A stretch of DNA of 7,482 nucleotides from assembly GCA_018647025.1 (NCBI GenBank), contig JABGTQ010000273.1, forward strand, positions 1 to 7,482. Reading direction: 5' to 3'. Below the pieces are notes generated by a model. The model made no database searches, was not told the origin of the DNA, and saw only the letters and a program-made list of their open reading frames with translations. Numbering within the stretch: the stretch's first letter is position 1; the number at the start of each line of letters is the position of its first letter. This DNA comes from Nitrospina sp. Its GTDB lineage: Bacteria; Nitrospinota; Nitrospinia; Nitrospinales; VA-1. Positions 1 to 6,041 of the stretch are shown in pieces. A program made the position numbers and the translations under genes.

Positions 1-768
1 TTAATGCTTTTCTTACACTGGCTAACTGCCTCTATCGGCATTTGTTTTGGTTACCACAGATATCTTACCCACAGGGGAATGGACCTCCCGCAATGGGTAG
101 CAAATATAATTGTATTTTGTGGATCGCTAGCTTGCCAGAATGGGCCGATTAAATGGGTAGCCCATCATCGAATGCATCATGCAGGATCAGATACAGAACG
201 AGACCCGCATAGCGCAAAAAATAGTCTCTGGTGGGCACATCTTGGATGGATGCTCTATAAACATCCAGAGTTTGACGATGACAAAACGATTCAAAATTAC
301 ACGAAGGATATTTCAGATAATAAGTTCTATCAATTTCTAGAAAAAAATTATATTAAAAATCAGTTTGTCCTTGGCTTTATTTTCCTTGCAATAGGAGGAC
401 TCCCTTGGGTTGTCTGGGGAATATTTTTGCGGATCGTACTGGTTTATCATGGTACTTGGTTTGTTAATAGTGCCGCCCATGCTTTTGGCTATAAAAACTT
501 CAAACTAGAGAATGACCTTTCTACTAATTGCTGGTGGGTAGCTATCCTGGCCTATGGTGAAGGCTGGCATAACAATCACCATGCTTTTCCAAAATCGGCC
601 CAGCATGGCCTTCGTCCTATGGAAATAGATTTAACCTGGATGGCTATCTGGACTCTCAAAAAAATAGGACTGGCAAAAAATATTCGAGTTGCCAAAGTAA
701 AACGATCACAAAGTGCCACTTCGATTGATTCAGCTTTTGAAGGTGAAATAATTAAGCAAGCTGCTTAA
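1..768 (+). CDS. Membrane fatty-acid (acyl-CoA / acyl-lipid delta-9 type) desaturase, 5'-truncated by window edge
   Basis: The protein is a di-iron membrane desaturase that would introduce a double bond into a saturated acyl chain at the cytoplasmic membrane, using O2 and a reductant. Three histidine boxes are visible, numbered from the Met at base 4: HRYLTH at residues 18-23, HRMHH at 55-59 and HNNHH at 189-193. The auxiliary motif NSAAHAFG lies at 155-162. The region around the second box, including SDTERDPHS, and the following WWAHLGWML are typical of the delta-9 / SCD-DesC group. Hydrophobic stretches lie before box 1 and at about 120-150. The reading frame is open back to base 1, and family members normally have tens of residues before box 1, so the Met at base 4 is probably internal and the real start lies outside the window. 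The C-terminus is complete (TAA at 766-768). Substrate and regioselectivity cannot be decided from sequence. Its downstream neighbour is convergent, so there is no operon partner to the right. Confidence 0.93.
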   Translation, partial: LMLFLHWLTASIGICFGYHRYLTHRGMDLPQWVANIIVFCGSLACQNGPIKWVAHHRMHHAGSDTERDPHSAKNSLWWAHLGWMLYKHPEFDDDKTIQNYTKDISDNKFYQFLEKNYIKNQFVLGFIFLAIGGLPWVVWGIFLRIVLVYHGTWFVNSAAHAFGYKNFKLENDLSTNCWWVAILAYGEGWHNNHHAFPKSAQHGLRPMEIDLTWMAIWTLKKIGLAKNIRVAKVKRSQSATSIDSAFEGEIIKQAA

Positions 769-836
769 TTTCATTACTTCCCTTCACCCCTATACTTGGG
801 TATTTTGCTTTTATATTCATATTAAAGTTATGCAGA

Positions 837-1640
837 TTATTCCTCGAATATAAACTCAATATGATAACCGGAGTATTTTCTTAAATTGATTACTCGGTTT
901 TTAAATATTAAGTACTGCCCCTTGATCCCTGTAAGCTTTTCAGTGAACTCCCCTTCCTTATCCAGATTGTGACTTGATATTTTTACTGGGACAGAGTGTA
1001 TAGGATAAGTAAAGGACTGAACCTTTTCCTTATATAAAGCATATTGCTTTAGGTCTTCAGGAATACACTTAATCATTTCACTCCTCATAAAAGAAAAATC
1101 AACATCTTCTATTTGTCCCAAAAGCATTTTTCTCCAGTTTGTTTTATCAGAAATATTTTTAGCCAAGGCTATCTCAATATGGCCTGATAAAATTCTGCGA
1201 GGGACTTTAGCAATGATTAATGCTTTTATCGCTCCCTGATCAATCCAACGACTTGGAATATTATAATGGCGAGTTATGCCAACTTTTACCCCAGATGTCT
1301 GTGATAGGTAAACGTAATGATCTATATTGCAGTATTTTTCATAAAACTCTCGATCCGCATCATTTCCTTTATCATGTTGACATTTTTCTGGGCGCACCGA
1401 ACAAATATCATTTTCCGGTAAATCTCTTGTACAAGGAAAACAATACCCATCACTATAAGTTTTCTTAATTCGACGACCACATTCAACACATGTTATTTTG
1501 CCAGTATATCTGATAGTTACAGTTTGACCCACTTTGGATGTCAAAGGATACGAATCTTCACCTAAGTTCAAAAAATATTGAATCGGAGCACCTTCCTTAT
1601 GAGTCATTTTGCTCAACTGACCACTAATCATTTTTGGCAT
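837..1640 (-). CDS. DUF2797 family zinc-ribbon-like protein of unknown function
   Basis: This 267-residue protein matches the DUF2797 pattern as I know it: an N-terminal beta-rich part (GQLSKMTHKEGAPIQYFLNL), then a cysteine-rich part, then the block HYVYLSQTSGVKVGITR and RWIDQGA, and finally DKTNWRKML. The cysteines fall at 51, 54, 67, 70, 80, 87 and 104, with His108. The pairs C51-x2-C54 and C67-x2-C70 look like a zinc ribbon. The function is unknown. The VYL...KVGIT...R block (about 110-131) resembles the core of GIY-YIG/T5orf172-type domains, which is inference only. The usual GTCR-like segment after Cys87 reads GNDADRE here, so one cysteine that I expect from memory of the family is absent. 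The ATG at 1640 is preceded by AGAGG about 13 bases upstream; the Met at codon 4 is an alternative. A co-directional micro-ORF ends 30 bases upstream, so the two may be co-transcribed. There is no signal peptide, so it is probably cytoplasmic. Confidence 0.88.
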   Translation of the reverse strand: MPKMISGQLSKMTHKEGAPIQYFLNLGEDSYPLTSKVGQTVTIRYTGKITCVECGRRIKKTYSDGYCFPCTRDLPENDICSVRPEKCQHDKGNDADREFYEKYCNIDHYVYLSQTSGVKVGITRHYNIPSRWIDQGAIKALIIAKVPRRILSGHIEIALAKNISDKTNWRKMLLGQIEDVDFSFMRSEMIKCIPEDLKQYALYKEKVQSFTYPIHSVPVKISSHNLDKEGEFTEKLTGIKGQYLIFKNRVINLRKYSGYHIEFIFEE

Positions 1641-1670
1641 CGAATCGAAGTTTCCTCTTTATCAAAAATA

Positions 1671-1829
1671 TTAATTGGGAGACGATCTTTTTGAAGTGAA
1701 ATGATATAAAGCAAATAGAGCCACAGTGACTGCAAAAATCAAAGTAAAGAATTCAAAAACAAGAAAAGAAAGACAAAATAAAACCAAGTAGAATAATATT
1801 TTAGAAGCCTCAGTTTTCCAACCGACCAT
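1671..1829 (-). CDS. Putative 52-residue single- or hairpin-TM membrane micro-protein
   Basis: An open frame of 52 codons with an ATG start (1829-1827) and TAA stop fills most of the otherwise empty stretch between the MBL hydrolase and DUF2797 genes, on the same strand as both. The product starts MVGWKTEASK and continues with about 33 almost uninterrupted hydrophobic residues (11-43, for example LVLFCLSFLVFEFFTLIFAV) containing a lone Glu at 26. It ends in a basic polar tail, FTSKRSSPN. This looks like one long or two short membrane helices, with the basic tail predicted on the cytoplasmic side. The ribosome binding site is weak (GAGTGAGTG about 6 bases before the ATG). It ends 30 bases before the DUF2797 start. 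I do not recognise a family. AT-rich DNA can give hydrophobic frames by chance, so it is a candidate; the polar ends, the placement and the orientation argue in its favour. Confidence 0.5.
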   Translation of the reverse strand: MVGWKTEASKILFYLVLFCLSFLVFEFFTLIFAVTVALFALYHFTSKRSSPN

Positions 1830-1919
1830 AGTATTCACTCACTCATATAAAATTTAATAATAAAAATATACCGCTGTCAAATAACAGTGCTAGAGAAAAC
1901 AATAAATCAAAATACTTTA

Positions 1920-2639
1920 TTAACCACCCATAACAGCCAGCCAGTCTTCTAAACTCTTAATTTGCAAATAAGAATTTGTTTCTCGAACGTCCCCCATGGG
2001 TGCAAAAGGTTTCCCACCATAATTATGCCCCGGATAAAGCACCACCTCATCTTGAATTTTCGCTAGACGTCGTGTCAAGGTGTCATACATAACCTCACTA
2101 TCACCGCCTGGCAAATCAACACGACCACATCCTTGCAAAAACAAAGTGTCTCCAGCAACTAGAGAATTCCCCACTCGGAAACACTGAGAACCTGGAGTAT
2201 GCCCCGGAGTATGCATAAAAGTAATGTCTATGGACCCAATGCTGAGAACTTCTTCACTGTCAGTCAAACGTAGATCTGAATCCGAAAGGCCGGTCACCTG
2301 CTTTAGCCCATCAGCTTCATGCTTATTTACATAAACAGGGGAAGAGCTCTTTTCCATCAATTCGGCAAGTCCTTTAATATTCATCCCAAAAATACTGCCA
2401 CCGACATGATCAGGGTGATAATGAGTAACAAGAGAACCTATTAACTGCATTTCCTCAGCTTCAATTACATTCAGGATTCCATCTATATCCCATGCCGGGT
2501 CAATAATCACACATTCCCTGGTATTTTTATCTCCAATGATATAAATAAAATTTGCCATTTGTTTAGCAGAAGAATCAGACTTACCAATGTCAACTCCTGA
2601 CAATAATTGTTTAAAAAATAATGGGCTTTCCTCGGGCAC
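1920..2639 (-). CDS. Metallo-beta-lactamase-fold hydrolase, glyoxalase II / persulfide dioxygenase (ETHE1)-like
   Basis: This 239-residue cytoplasmic MBL-fold enzyme has the complete metal-binding set: THYHPDH (His73, His75, Asp77, His78), HTPGH with His147, GDTLF with Asp164, and YPGH with His205. The segment GDTLFLQGCGRVDLPGGD followed by YPGHNYGG resembles the glyoxalase II / ETHE1 branch, whose members hydrolyse thioesters such as S-lactoylglutathione or oxidise glutathione persulfide. Sequence alone does not choose between these, and many relatives are uncharacterised. The N-terminal about 30 residues precede the usual first strand. The start is GTG (2639-2637) rather than ATG, and it is chosen because AAAGGAG lies 7 bases upstream. 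The gene follows the SGNH hydrolase gene by 63-70 bases on the same strand with no obvious terminator between them, so co-transcription is possible. A functional link between the two is not apparent. Confidence 0.9.
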   Translation of the reverse strand: MPEESPLFFKQLLSGVDIGKSDSSAKQMANFIYIIGDKNTRECVIIDPAWDIDGILNVIEAEEMQLIGSLVTHYHPDHVGGSIFGMNIKGLAELMEKSSSPVYVNKHEADGLKQVTGLSDSDLRLTDSEEVLSIGSIDITFMHTPGHTPGSQCFRVGNSLVAGDTLFLQGCGRVDLPGGDSEVMYDTLTRRLAKIQDEVVLYPGHNYGGKPFAPMGDVRETNSYLQIKSLEDWLAVMGG

Positions 2640-2646
2640 AAGTTCA

Positions 2647-2653
2647 CTCCTTT
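2647..2653 (-). promoter_or_regulatory. Shine-Dalgarno site deciding the GTG start of the MBL hydrolase
   Basis: On the minus strand the sequence AAAGGAG ends 7 bases before the GTG at 2639-2637. No ATG lies nearby in that frame at comparable spacing, so this site fixes the non-ATG start. Confidence 0.75.
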
Positions 2654-2702
2654 CATAATCATGTATTACAAGTTTTTAATCTCTCGATTGTCATTTGTCT
2701 AT

Positions 2703-4370
2703 TTAATCAATATGGGCATAATCCTTTGTTAGTATTTTTAAATCTTCAACAAACTGGGCGGATTTTTTAAATGGCTTAACATCTAAGATATCATCTAGGA
2801 GCTTTTTAACATAATTTGCCCCACTTCCCTTATTGTAAAATGGAAACCTAATATAAAATTCCAGACTCTTTCGTAACTTCTCGATATTTAGGGGATCAAA
2901 CCTCAATAGGTTAGGAAAAAATAACGCCGACTCAAGGGATAACGGATCAAAAAATCTTGTATTTTCCTTTATTTCTAGTTCCCATAAAAATTTATCCAAA
3001 TCTTTTCGATATTTAGAATGGTAGCCAAACACATAAGTTTGCTTCGTCTCAGAAAATCCTTCATTAATATTTAGTTTCGGCATTCTGATTGTTTGAATAA
3101 CCTTCCTACTAGAGATATCAATTGTTTCATGACTCATTAAATTCTCGTTCAGAGGATCGAAAATCTTTATCTCTTTTGTTACTATCTTTCCATCGCGCTC
3201 GAGAATTATTCGCCTCAAAAGAATTTTTTTACCTGTAGAAGGATCGATATTTGTCCGAGAAATATAATAATTTCCTTTATAACTAGAAGCTAGGATTTCT
3301 TCTTTATCATTTTTTAAATTTACCGGAGAAACATCTAATTCTGGAAATAATAAATTAAATTGGCTGGCTACACTATTTACATCTAATAATTCTTTTAGAT
3401 TATAAGCCAGATGCCATCGATTTAAATCTTGATAGTTTTTGAGGAGTTTTAATTTTTTAAATAATATTTGCGCCACCAAGCTAGCTCCTCGAGTGTTTAA
3501 ATGGCGATCTTTTCTTGAAACAATAAAGTCATCCTCATTTTTTCCCTCAAACCCTTCTTTATAAAGATCTACACAAAAAATATTTCGACTGTCACAGTAT
3601 TTTTTTAATTTTGTATGGGCAAATAAAAACGGATAGTTTTCTTTTAACTGAAACATTATTGGAATGACGGATATCATGAAGTGAATATTTTTCATTCGAG
3701 CAGTATGGGATAGCGTGTCTAAATAAATTTCTTCCATATCCCAACTTCTTGACTGATAAGAAAAACGTCGGCAATCCTCGTATGAAGATTTTAATTTAAT
3801 TTGTTCCAACATTCTATTTATACGGAACTTAATAAAATGGTATAGAAATGAACGATTAAACAAGGTCACTAAAGGTCCTACTTCTGGAACAAGTTCCCAA
3901 TCCTTGCTATTGCAGTCTAAAAAATGCGATGGCGGTAAATCATTATGAAAGAAGTTCAAAAGGATTAAGTCTGGTTGATAGAGAAAACCCTTTTTATATA
4001 TAAATTGAAGCTGCTCAACAGTACTCCAACCCGGTCTAGCAAAACTTAAAACTTCAAATTGTGGACGTTCCATCCCTTGGTTGAGAAATTTTTCTAGTAG
4101 TTTAGGAAATGTATCCTCAAGACTTTCTATACCATGACCAAACGTTTGAGAATCTCCAACAGCCAAAATTCTAAATTTACCACGTGGTTTGGCAGTGGGG
4201 TAATCTCTGTCACGGAAACCCTCCCGGTTATATTGGATAAATTGTTTTACCCAGTCCTTATCAATTTCTTTTTCAGTAGGCACTAGGAAGCGTGTTCCCA
4301 CTTCCAGCACGATTCCTAAAACCGCAAAAGTGAACCCCAAAATAAACAAATTAACTCCTAATCGTTTCAT
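2703..4370 (-). CDS. Membrane-anchored SGNH/GDSL-type hydrolase with long unassigned C-terminal region
   Basis: This is a predicted serine esterase or acyl-hydrolase of the SGNH superfamily, 555 residues from the chosen ATG. Residues about 5-30 form one hydrophobic helix after a short basic start (MKRLG), probably an uncleaved anchor that places the catalytic domain outside the cytoplasm. The block I motif AVGDSQTFGHG carries the nucleophile Ser74. Block II corresponds to ARPGWST (Gly114), block III to NFFHND (Asn143), and block V to DRHLNTRG with Asp288 and His290. The catalytic set is therefore intact. The SGNH domain ends near residue 310. The remaining about 245 residues are charged, rich in Lys, Asp and Leu, and I recognise no domain in them. 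An upstream TTG at 4379 could extend the protein by three residues, but a GGGAG ribosome site sits only 3 bases before it and 12 before the ATG, so ATG at 4370 is preferred. The substrate is unknown; related proteins act on acylated glycans or cell-surface polymers. Confidence 0.85.
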   Translation of the reverse strand: MKRLGVNLFILGFTFAVLGIVLEVGTRFLVPTEKEIDKDWVKQFIQYNREGFRDRDYPTAKPRGKFRILAVGDSQTFGHGIESLEDTFPKLLEKFLNQGMERPQFEVLSFARPGWSTVEQLQFIYKKGFLYQPDLILLNFFHNDLPPSHFLDCNSKDWELVPEVGPLVTLFNRSFLYHFIKFRINRMLEQIKLKSSYEDCRRFSYQSRSWDMEEIYLDTLSHTARMKNIHFMISVIPIMFQLKENYPFLFAHTKLKKYCDSRNIFCVDLYKEGFEGKNEDDFIVSRKDRHLNTRGASLVAQILFKKLKLLKNYQDLNRWHLAYNLKELLDVNSVASQFNLLFPELDVSPVNLKNDKEEILASSYKGNYYISRTNIDPSTGKKILLRRIILERDGKIVTKEIKIFDPLNENLMSHETIDISSRKVIQTIRMPKLNINEGFSETKQTYVFGYHSKYRKDLDKFLWELEIKENTRFFDPLSLESALFFPNLLRFDPLNIEKLRKSLEFYIRFPFYNKGSGANYVKKLLDDILDVKPFKKSAQFVEDLKILTKDYAHID

Positions 4371-4484
4371 TAATTCCAAGATCTCCCTTTAATAAAATAT
4401 TCTAAACAATGCAGAGTATTTAATATTTTTTCCTTTATATTTTAATAAGGTTTTCCCAATTCGCTAAATTTGACAAGACAATTA

Positions 4485-4493
4485 TGCTAAAAT
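4485..4493 (+). promoter_or_regulatory. Candidate extended -10 promoter upstream of the hairpin region
   Basis: TGCTAAAAT matches an extended -10 (TG-N-TAAAAT, 5 of 6 to TATAAT). A TTGACA lies upstream at 4470-4475, but only 12 bases separate the two, too close for a standard sigma-70 pair, so any activity would rest on the extended -10. A transcript from here would begin near base 4500 and run through both hairpins toward plsC. Confidence 0.35.
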
Positions 4494-4514
4494 CTTCTTT
4501 GATTTTATTTCAAT

Positions 4515-4562
4515 AGTCACAAAGCCTATTCCCTTGTAAGCCATCGAAGCTACTTTGTGATT
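4515..4562 (+). ncRNA. Candidate structured RNA element (nested hairpin) in the plsC leader
   Basis: TCACAAAG (4517-4524) is perfectly complementary to CTTTGTGA (4553-4560), and an outer G-U and A-U pair can extend it to 10 pairs. Inside it, GTAAGC (4536-4541) can pair with GCTA/C (4549-4553) around a 7-base loop. That inner stem stacks directly on the outer one on its 3' side and leaves an unpaired 5' bulge of about 12 bases. The element is followed by TTTTCT. It could be a leader or attenuator structure, a small RNA with its own terminator, or a DNA-level operator. I know no RNA family that it matches. Confidence 0.35.
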
Positions 4563-4589
4563 TTCTAGATGCCCACTAGCAGACTATGA

Positions 4590-4612
4590 GAAAGCTAGGT
4601 TTACTAGCTTTT
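4590..4612 (+). terminator. Hairpin resembling an intrinsic terminator or attenuator before plsC
   Basis: AAAGCTAG (4591-4598) and CTAGCTTT (4604-4611) form a perfect 8-pair stem with a 5-base loop, plus one outer G-U pair. A broken T tract follows on the plus strand (TTTTGTTAAT, then more T). There is no plus-strand protein gene just upstream for it to terminate. It would therefore end a short leader or small RNA begun near 4500, or act as an attenuator of plsC. Confidence 0.4.
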
Positions 4613-4660
4613 GTTAATAAGTATTTTTGTCCTATATCATGTTGCATTAACTGATTTTTT

Positions 4661-4666
4661 TATACT
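4661..4666 (+). promoter_or_regulatory. Candidate -10 box directly before the plsC start
   Basis: TATACT matches the -10 consensus in 5 of 6 positions. TTGCAT at 4642-4647 is a possible -35, although the spacer is only 13 bases (15 if the box is read as TACTAA at 4663). Transcription from here would begin about 8 bases before or at the GTG start of plsC, giving a nearly leaderless message. Confidence 0.25.
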
Positions 4667-4680
4667 AATTCACAACCACC

Positions 4681-5403
4681 GTGAAATATTTTTTAACCTT
4701 TTACCATACATTACGATTTTGGATCTTAATAATAAGCTTATCTATCACCCTTGGGACTGTAGCTGTTTTTTTAGGGATTTTTGATAAAAGCGGAAATCAG
4801 TCTCATAAAATAGCTGCTTTATGGAGCAGATTGATCTGTCGATGGAATGGCATTAAAGTTAAGATTACTGGAGCAGAAAATATTTTGGTTGATAAGCCGC
4901 AAATTTTTATAGCTAACCATCAAGGTTACTATGATATTTTTGCCTTAGCTGGGTATTTGTCCGTTCAGCTTCGATGGGTTTCAAAATCAATCTTATTTCG
5001 AATTCCCTTTATGGGTTGGGCAATGAAAGCATCGGGTTACATTCCTGTTAAAAGAAATAACAGAAAACAATCTTATCAAGCCTTTCTAAACACCCTCGAA
5101 GCTATCAAAGCAGGCAGCTCTATTGTTGTTTTCCCTGAAGGAACTAGATCTAAAGATGGGAGTATTGGAGTTTTTAAAAAAGGGAGCCAACTTCTAGCTG
5201 AACGTGCCAAAGTACCGGTAGTTCCAGTAACAATTGTAGGAACCCGGGATATTATTCGCAAAGGGAGTATTCTTATATATCCAAATGTAGTCCGAATTAT
5301 TATTTCTCCTTATGTGACTATAGATGGAGATAACAAAAAAAAAGGTGGGGAAATACTTCAAGATATTCGTAAGACAATTTGCAGTAACTTTAAACCCGAA
5401 TAA
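4681..5403 (+). CDS. plsC: 1-acyl-sn-glycerol-3-phosphate acyltransferase (PlsC/LPLAT family)
   Basis: The enzyme would acylate lysophosphatidic acid to phosphatidic acid at the cytoplasmic face of the inner membrane, the second acylation in phospholipid synthesis. It has 240 residues, a normal length. An N-terminal hydrophobic helix lies at about 12-33. The four LPLAT motifs are present: NHQGYYD with catalytic His80 and Asp85, GYIPVKR (119-125), FPEGTRS (151-157) and VPVVPVTI (178-185). Lysophospholipid acyltransferases with other head-group or ornithine-lipid roles share these motifs, so the exact acceptor is inferred. The start is GTG. An in-frame stop 15 bases upstream excludes a longer product, and no Shine-Dalgarno sequence precedes the start (CACAACCACC), which is unusual beside its neighbours. 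The gene stands alone and ends at a strong hairpin facing the convergent peroxiredoxin-like gene. Confidence 0.9.
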   Translation: MKYFLTFYHTLRFWILIISLSITLGTVAVFLGIFDKSGNQSHKIAALWSRLICRWNGIKVKITGAENILVDKPQIFIANHQGYYDIFALAGYLSVQLRWVSKSILFRIPFMGWAMKASGYIPVKRNNRKQSYQAFLNTLEAIKAGSSIVVFPEGTRSKDGSIGVFKKGSQLLAERAKVPVVPVTIVGTRDIIRKGSILIYPNVVRIIISPYVTIDGDNKKKGGEILQDIRKTICSNFKPE

Positions 5404-5427
5404 GACTAGTTTAAAGATAAAGTAAAC

Positions 5428-5468
5428 CATAAGGTCAAGGAACTCTTGCAGAGTTTCTTGACCTTATG
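5428..5468. terminator. Long bidirectional hairpin terminator between convergent genes
   Basis: An 18-pair inverted repeat runs from CATAAGGTCAAGG... (5428-5445) to ...CTTGACCTTATG (5451-5468), with a 5-base TTGCA loop and one G-U pair. It lies 25 bases after the plsC stop and 20 bases after the end of the minus-strand peroxiredoxin-like gene, the normal place for a shared terminator. Neither side has a clean T tract, so it may work with Rho, as an RNA 3'-end stabiliser, or only as a strong barrier structure. Confidence 0.7.
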
Positions 5469-5488
5469 CAGTAATTCCGTGTTGTAGG

Positions 5489-6010
5489 TTAATTCTTTTC
5501 TTTCTGAATAAAATCCCAAACTTCTCTTGGATGCTCCCTAAGGTCTTCAATATTTCTCCATACCTTACGAATCATTCCTGTTTTATCGATCACAAAAGTA
5601 GAGCGCTCAATTACCTTTACGATTTGTCCAAGATCATCTTCTTCCTTAATCACACCATACAAGTCGGTGATTTTTTTATACTCATCTGCGAGTAAAGTAA
5701 AACCCATCTGATAAACTTCAATAAACTGTTGATGAGAATTCACTCCATTCCAACTGCAACCCAACAACTCAACTTCACGAGTCTTAAACTTTCTATTCCA
5801 TTCGTTGAAACTTACCATCAACCGAGTATCTTCAGGACTACTGTCTTGGGAATAAAAACACAGAACAACCCATTTTTTATCCTGAAAATCCTTTAGCTTA
5901 ACCATAACCTTTTCCTCTGCGGAAGGGCTACTTGCACCTGCTTTATATCCATAAACAGCCGGCAAATCAAAACCGGGCGCACGGTCACCTGTTTCTAGAG
6001 CACCTGACAT
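5489..6010 (-). CDS. Peroxiredoxin-fold (BCP/PrxQ-like) protein lacking the peroxidatic cysteine
   Basis: The 173-residue sequence follows the AhpC/TSA thioredoxin-fold pattern of BCP-type peroxiredoxins: GDRAPGFDLP near the N-terminus, a strand and turn WVVLCFYSQDSSPEDT (47-62), LLGCSWNGVNSHQQF (82-96), FTLLADEYKKITDLYGV, and ERSTFVIDKTGMIRKVWR with the conserved active-site Arg136. The catalytic motif PxxxTxxC is replaced by S54xxxS58xxD61, so both the proline and the peroxidatic cysteine are lost; the codon is an unambiguous GAT at 5830-5828. Cysteines remain only at 51 and 85, neither at a usual peroxidatic or resolving site. Peroxidase activity of the classical kind is therefore unlikely, while fold residues are kept, which suggests a retained non-catalytic or altered function. 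ATG at 6010 is chosen because TTGAGG lies 6 bases upstream; an in-frame TTG 12 bases earlier is part of that ribosome site. It is the last gene after bolA and the glutaredoxin. Confidence 0.85.
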   Translation of the reverse strand: MSGALETGDRAPGFDLPAVYGYKAGASSPSAEEKVMVKLKDFQDKKWVVLCFYSQDSSPEDTRLMVSFNEWNRKFKTREVELLGCSWNGVNSHQQFIEVYQMGFTLLADEYKKITDLYGVIKEEDDLGQIVKVIERSTFVIDKTGMIRKVWRNIEDLREHPREVWDFIQKEKN

Positions 6011-6016
6011 GAATAA

Positions 6017-6022
6017 CCTCAA
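6017..6022 (-). promoter_or_regulatory. Shine-Dalgarno site deciding the ATG start of the peroxiredoxin-like gene
   Basis: The minus-strand TTGAGG ends 6 bases before the ATG at 6010-6008. The TTG that would start a longer frame is part of this ribosome binding site, so the longer frame is rejected. Confidence 0.7.
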
Positions 6023-6041
6023 CTTAAAAAGTTAACAAAAA

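Larger units (their letters stand above)
4380..4680. other. Divergent AT-rich intergenic region between the SGNH hydrolase and PlsC genes
   Basis: About 300 bases with no convincing gene separate two genes pointing away from each other, so promoters for both should lie here. The left third (4380-4470) is very AT-rich and must hold the minus-strand promoter, but no single -35/-10 pair stands out. The right two thirds hold an extended -10 motif, two hairpins and a TATACT box reading toward plsC, listed separately. Confidence 0.6.

Noticed and set aside
786..812. ACCC/GGGT mini-hairpin followed by ATTTTGCTTTT as a terminator for the desaturase gene
   Set aside because: The stem has only four pairs and an 8-base loop. 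It is too weak to call, although the position is right.
1220..1468. 82-codon open frame on the plus strand inside the DUF2797 gene
   Set aside because: It lies antisense to a well-supported family gene and has no recognisable domain or ribosome site, so it is a frame shadow.
1872..1889. CTGT/ACAG inverted repeat between the MBL gene and the micro-ORF as a minus-strand terminator
   Set aside because: There are only four continuous pairs in the minus-strand transcript, with a mismatch next to them. It is insufficient to break the proposed co-transcription.
4470..4493. TTGACA and TAAAAT read as a standard sigma-70 promoter pair
   Set aside because: The spacer is only 12 bases. Only the extended -10 was kept, at low confidence.
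4586..4654. 22-codon plus-strand ORF (MRKLGLLAFV...) ending 26 bases before plsC, a possible leader peptide
   Set aside because: It has no ribosome site, its first codons are simply the hairpin sequence, and a frame this short arises easily by chance. The hairpins are reported instead.
5194..5430. 78-codon minus-strand open frame over the end of plsC
   Set aside because: It overlaps the coding end of plsC and the hairpin terminator. Its composition is that of a shadow, and it has no ribosome site. The 61-codon minus-strand frame at 5076-5261 is rejected for the same reasons.
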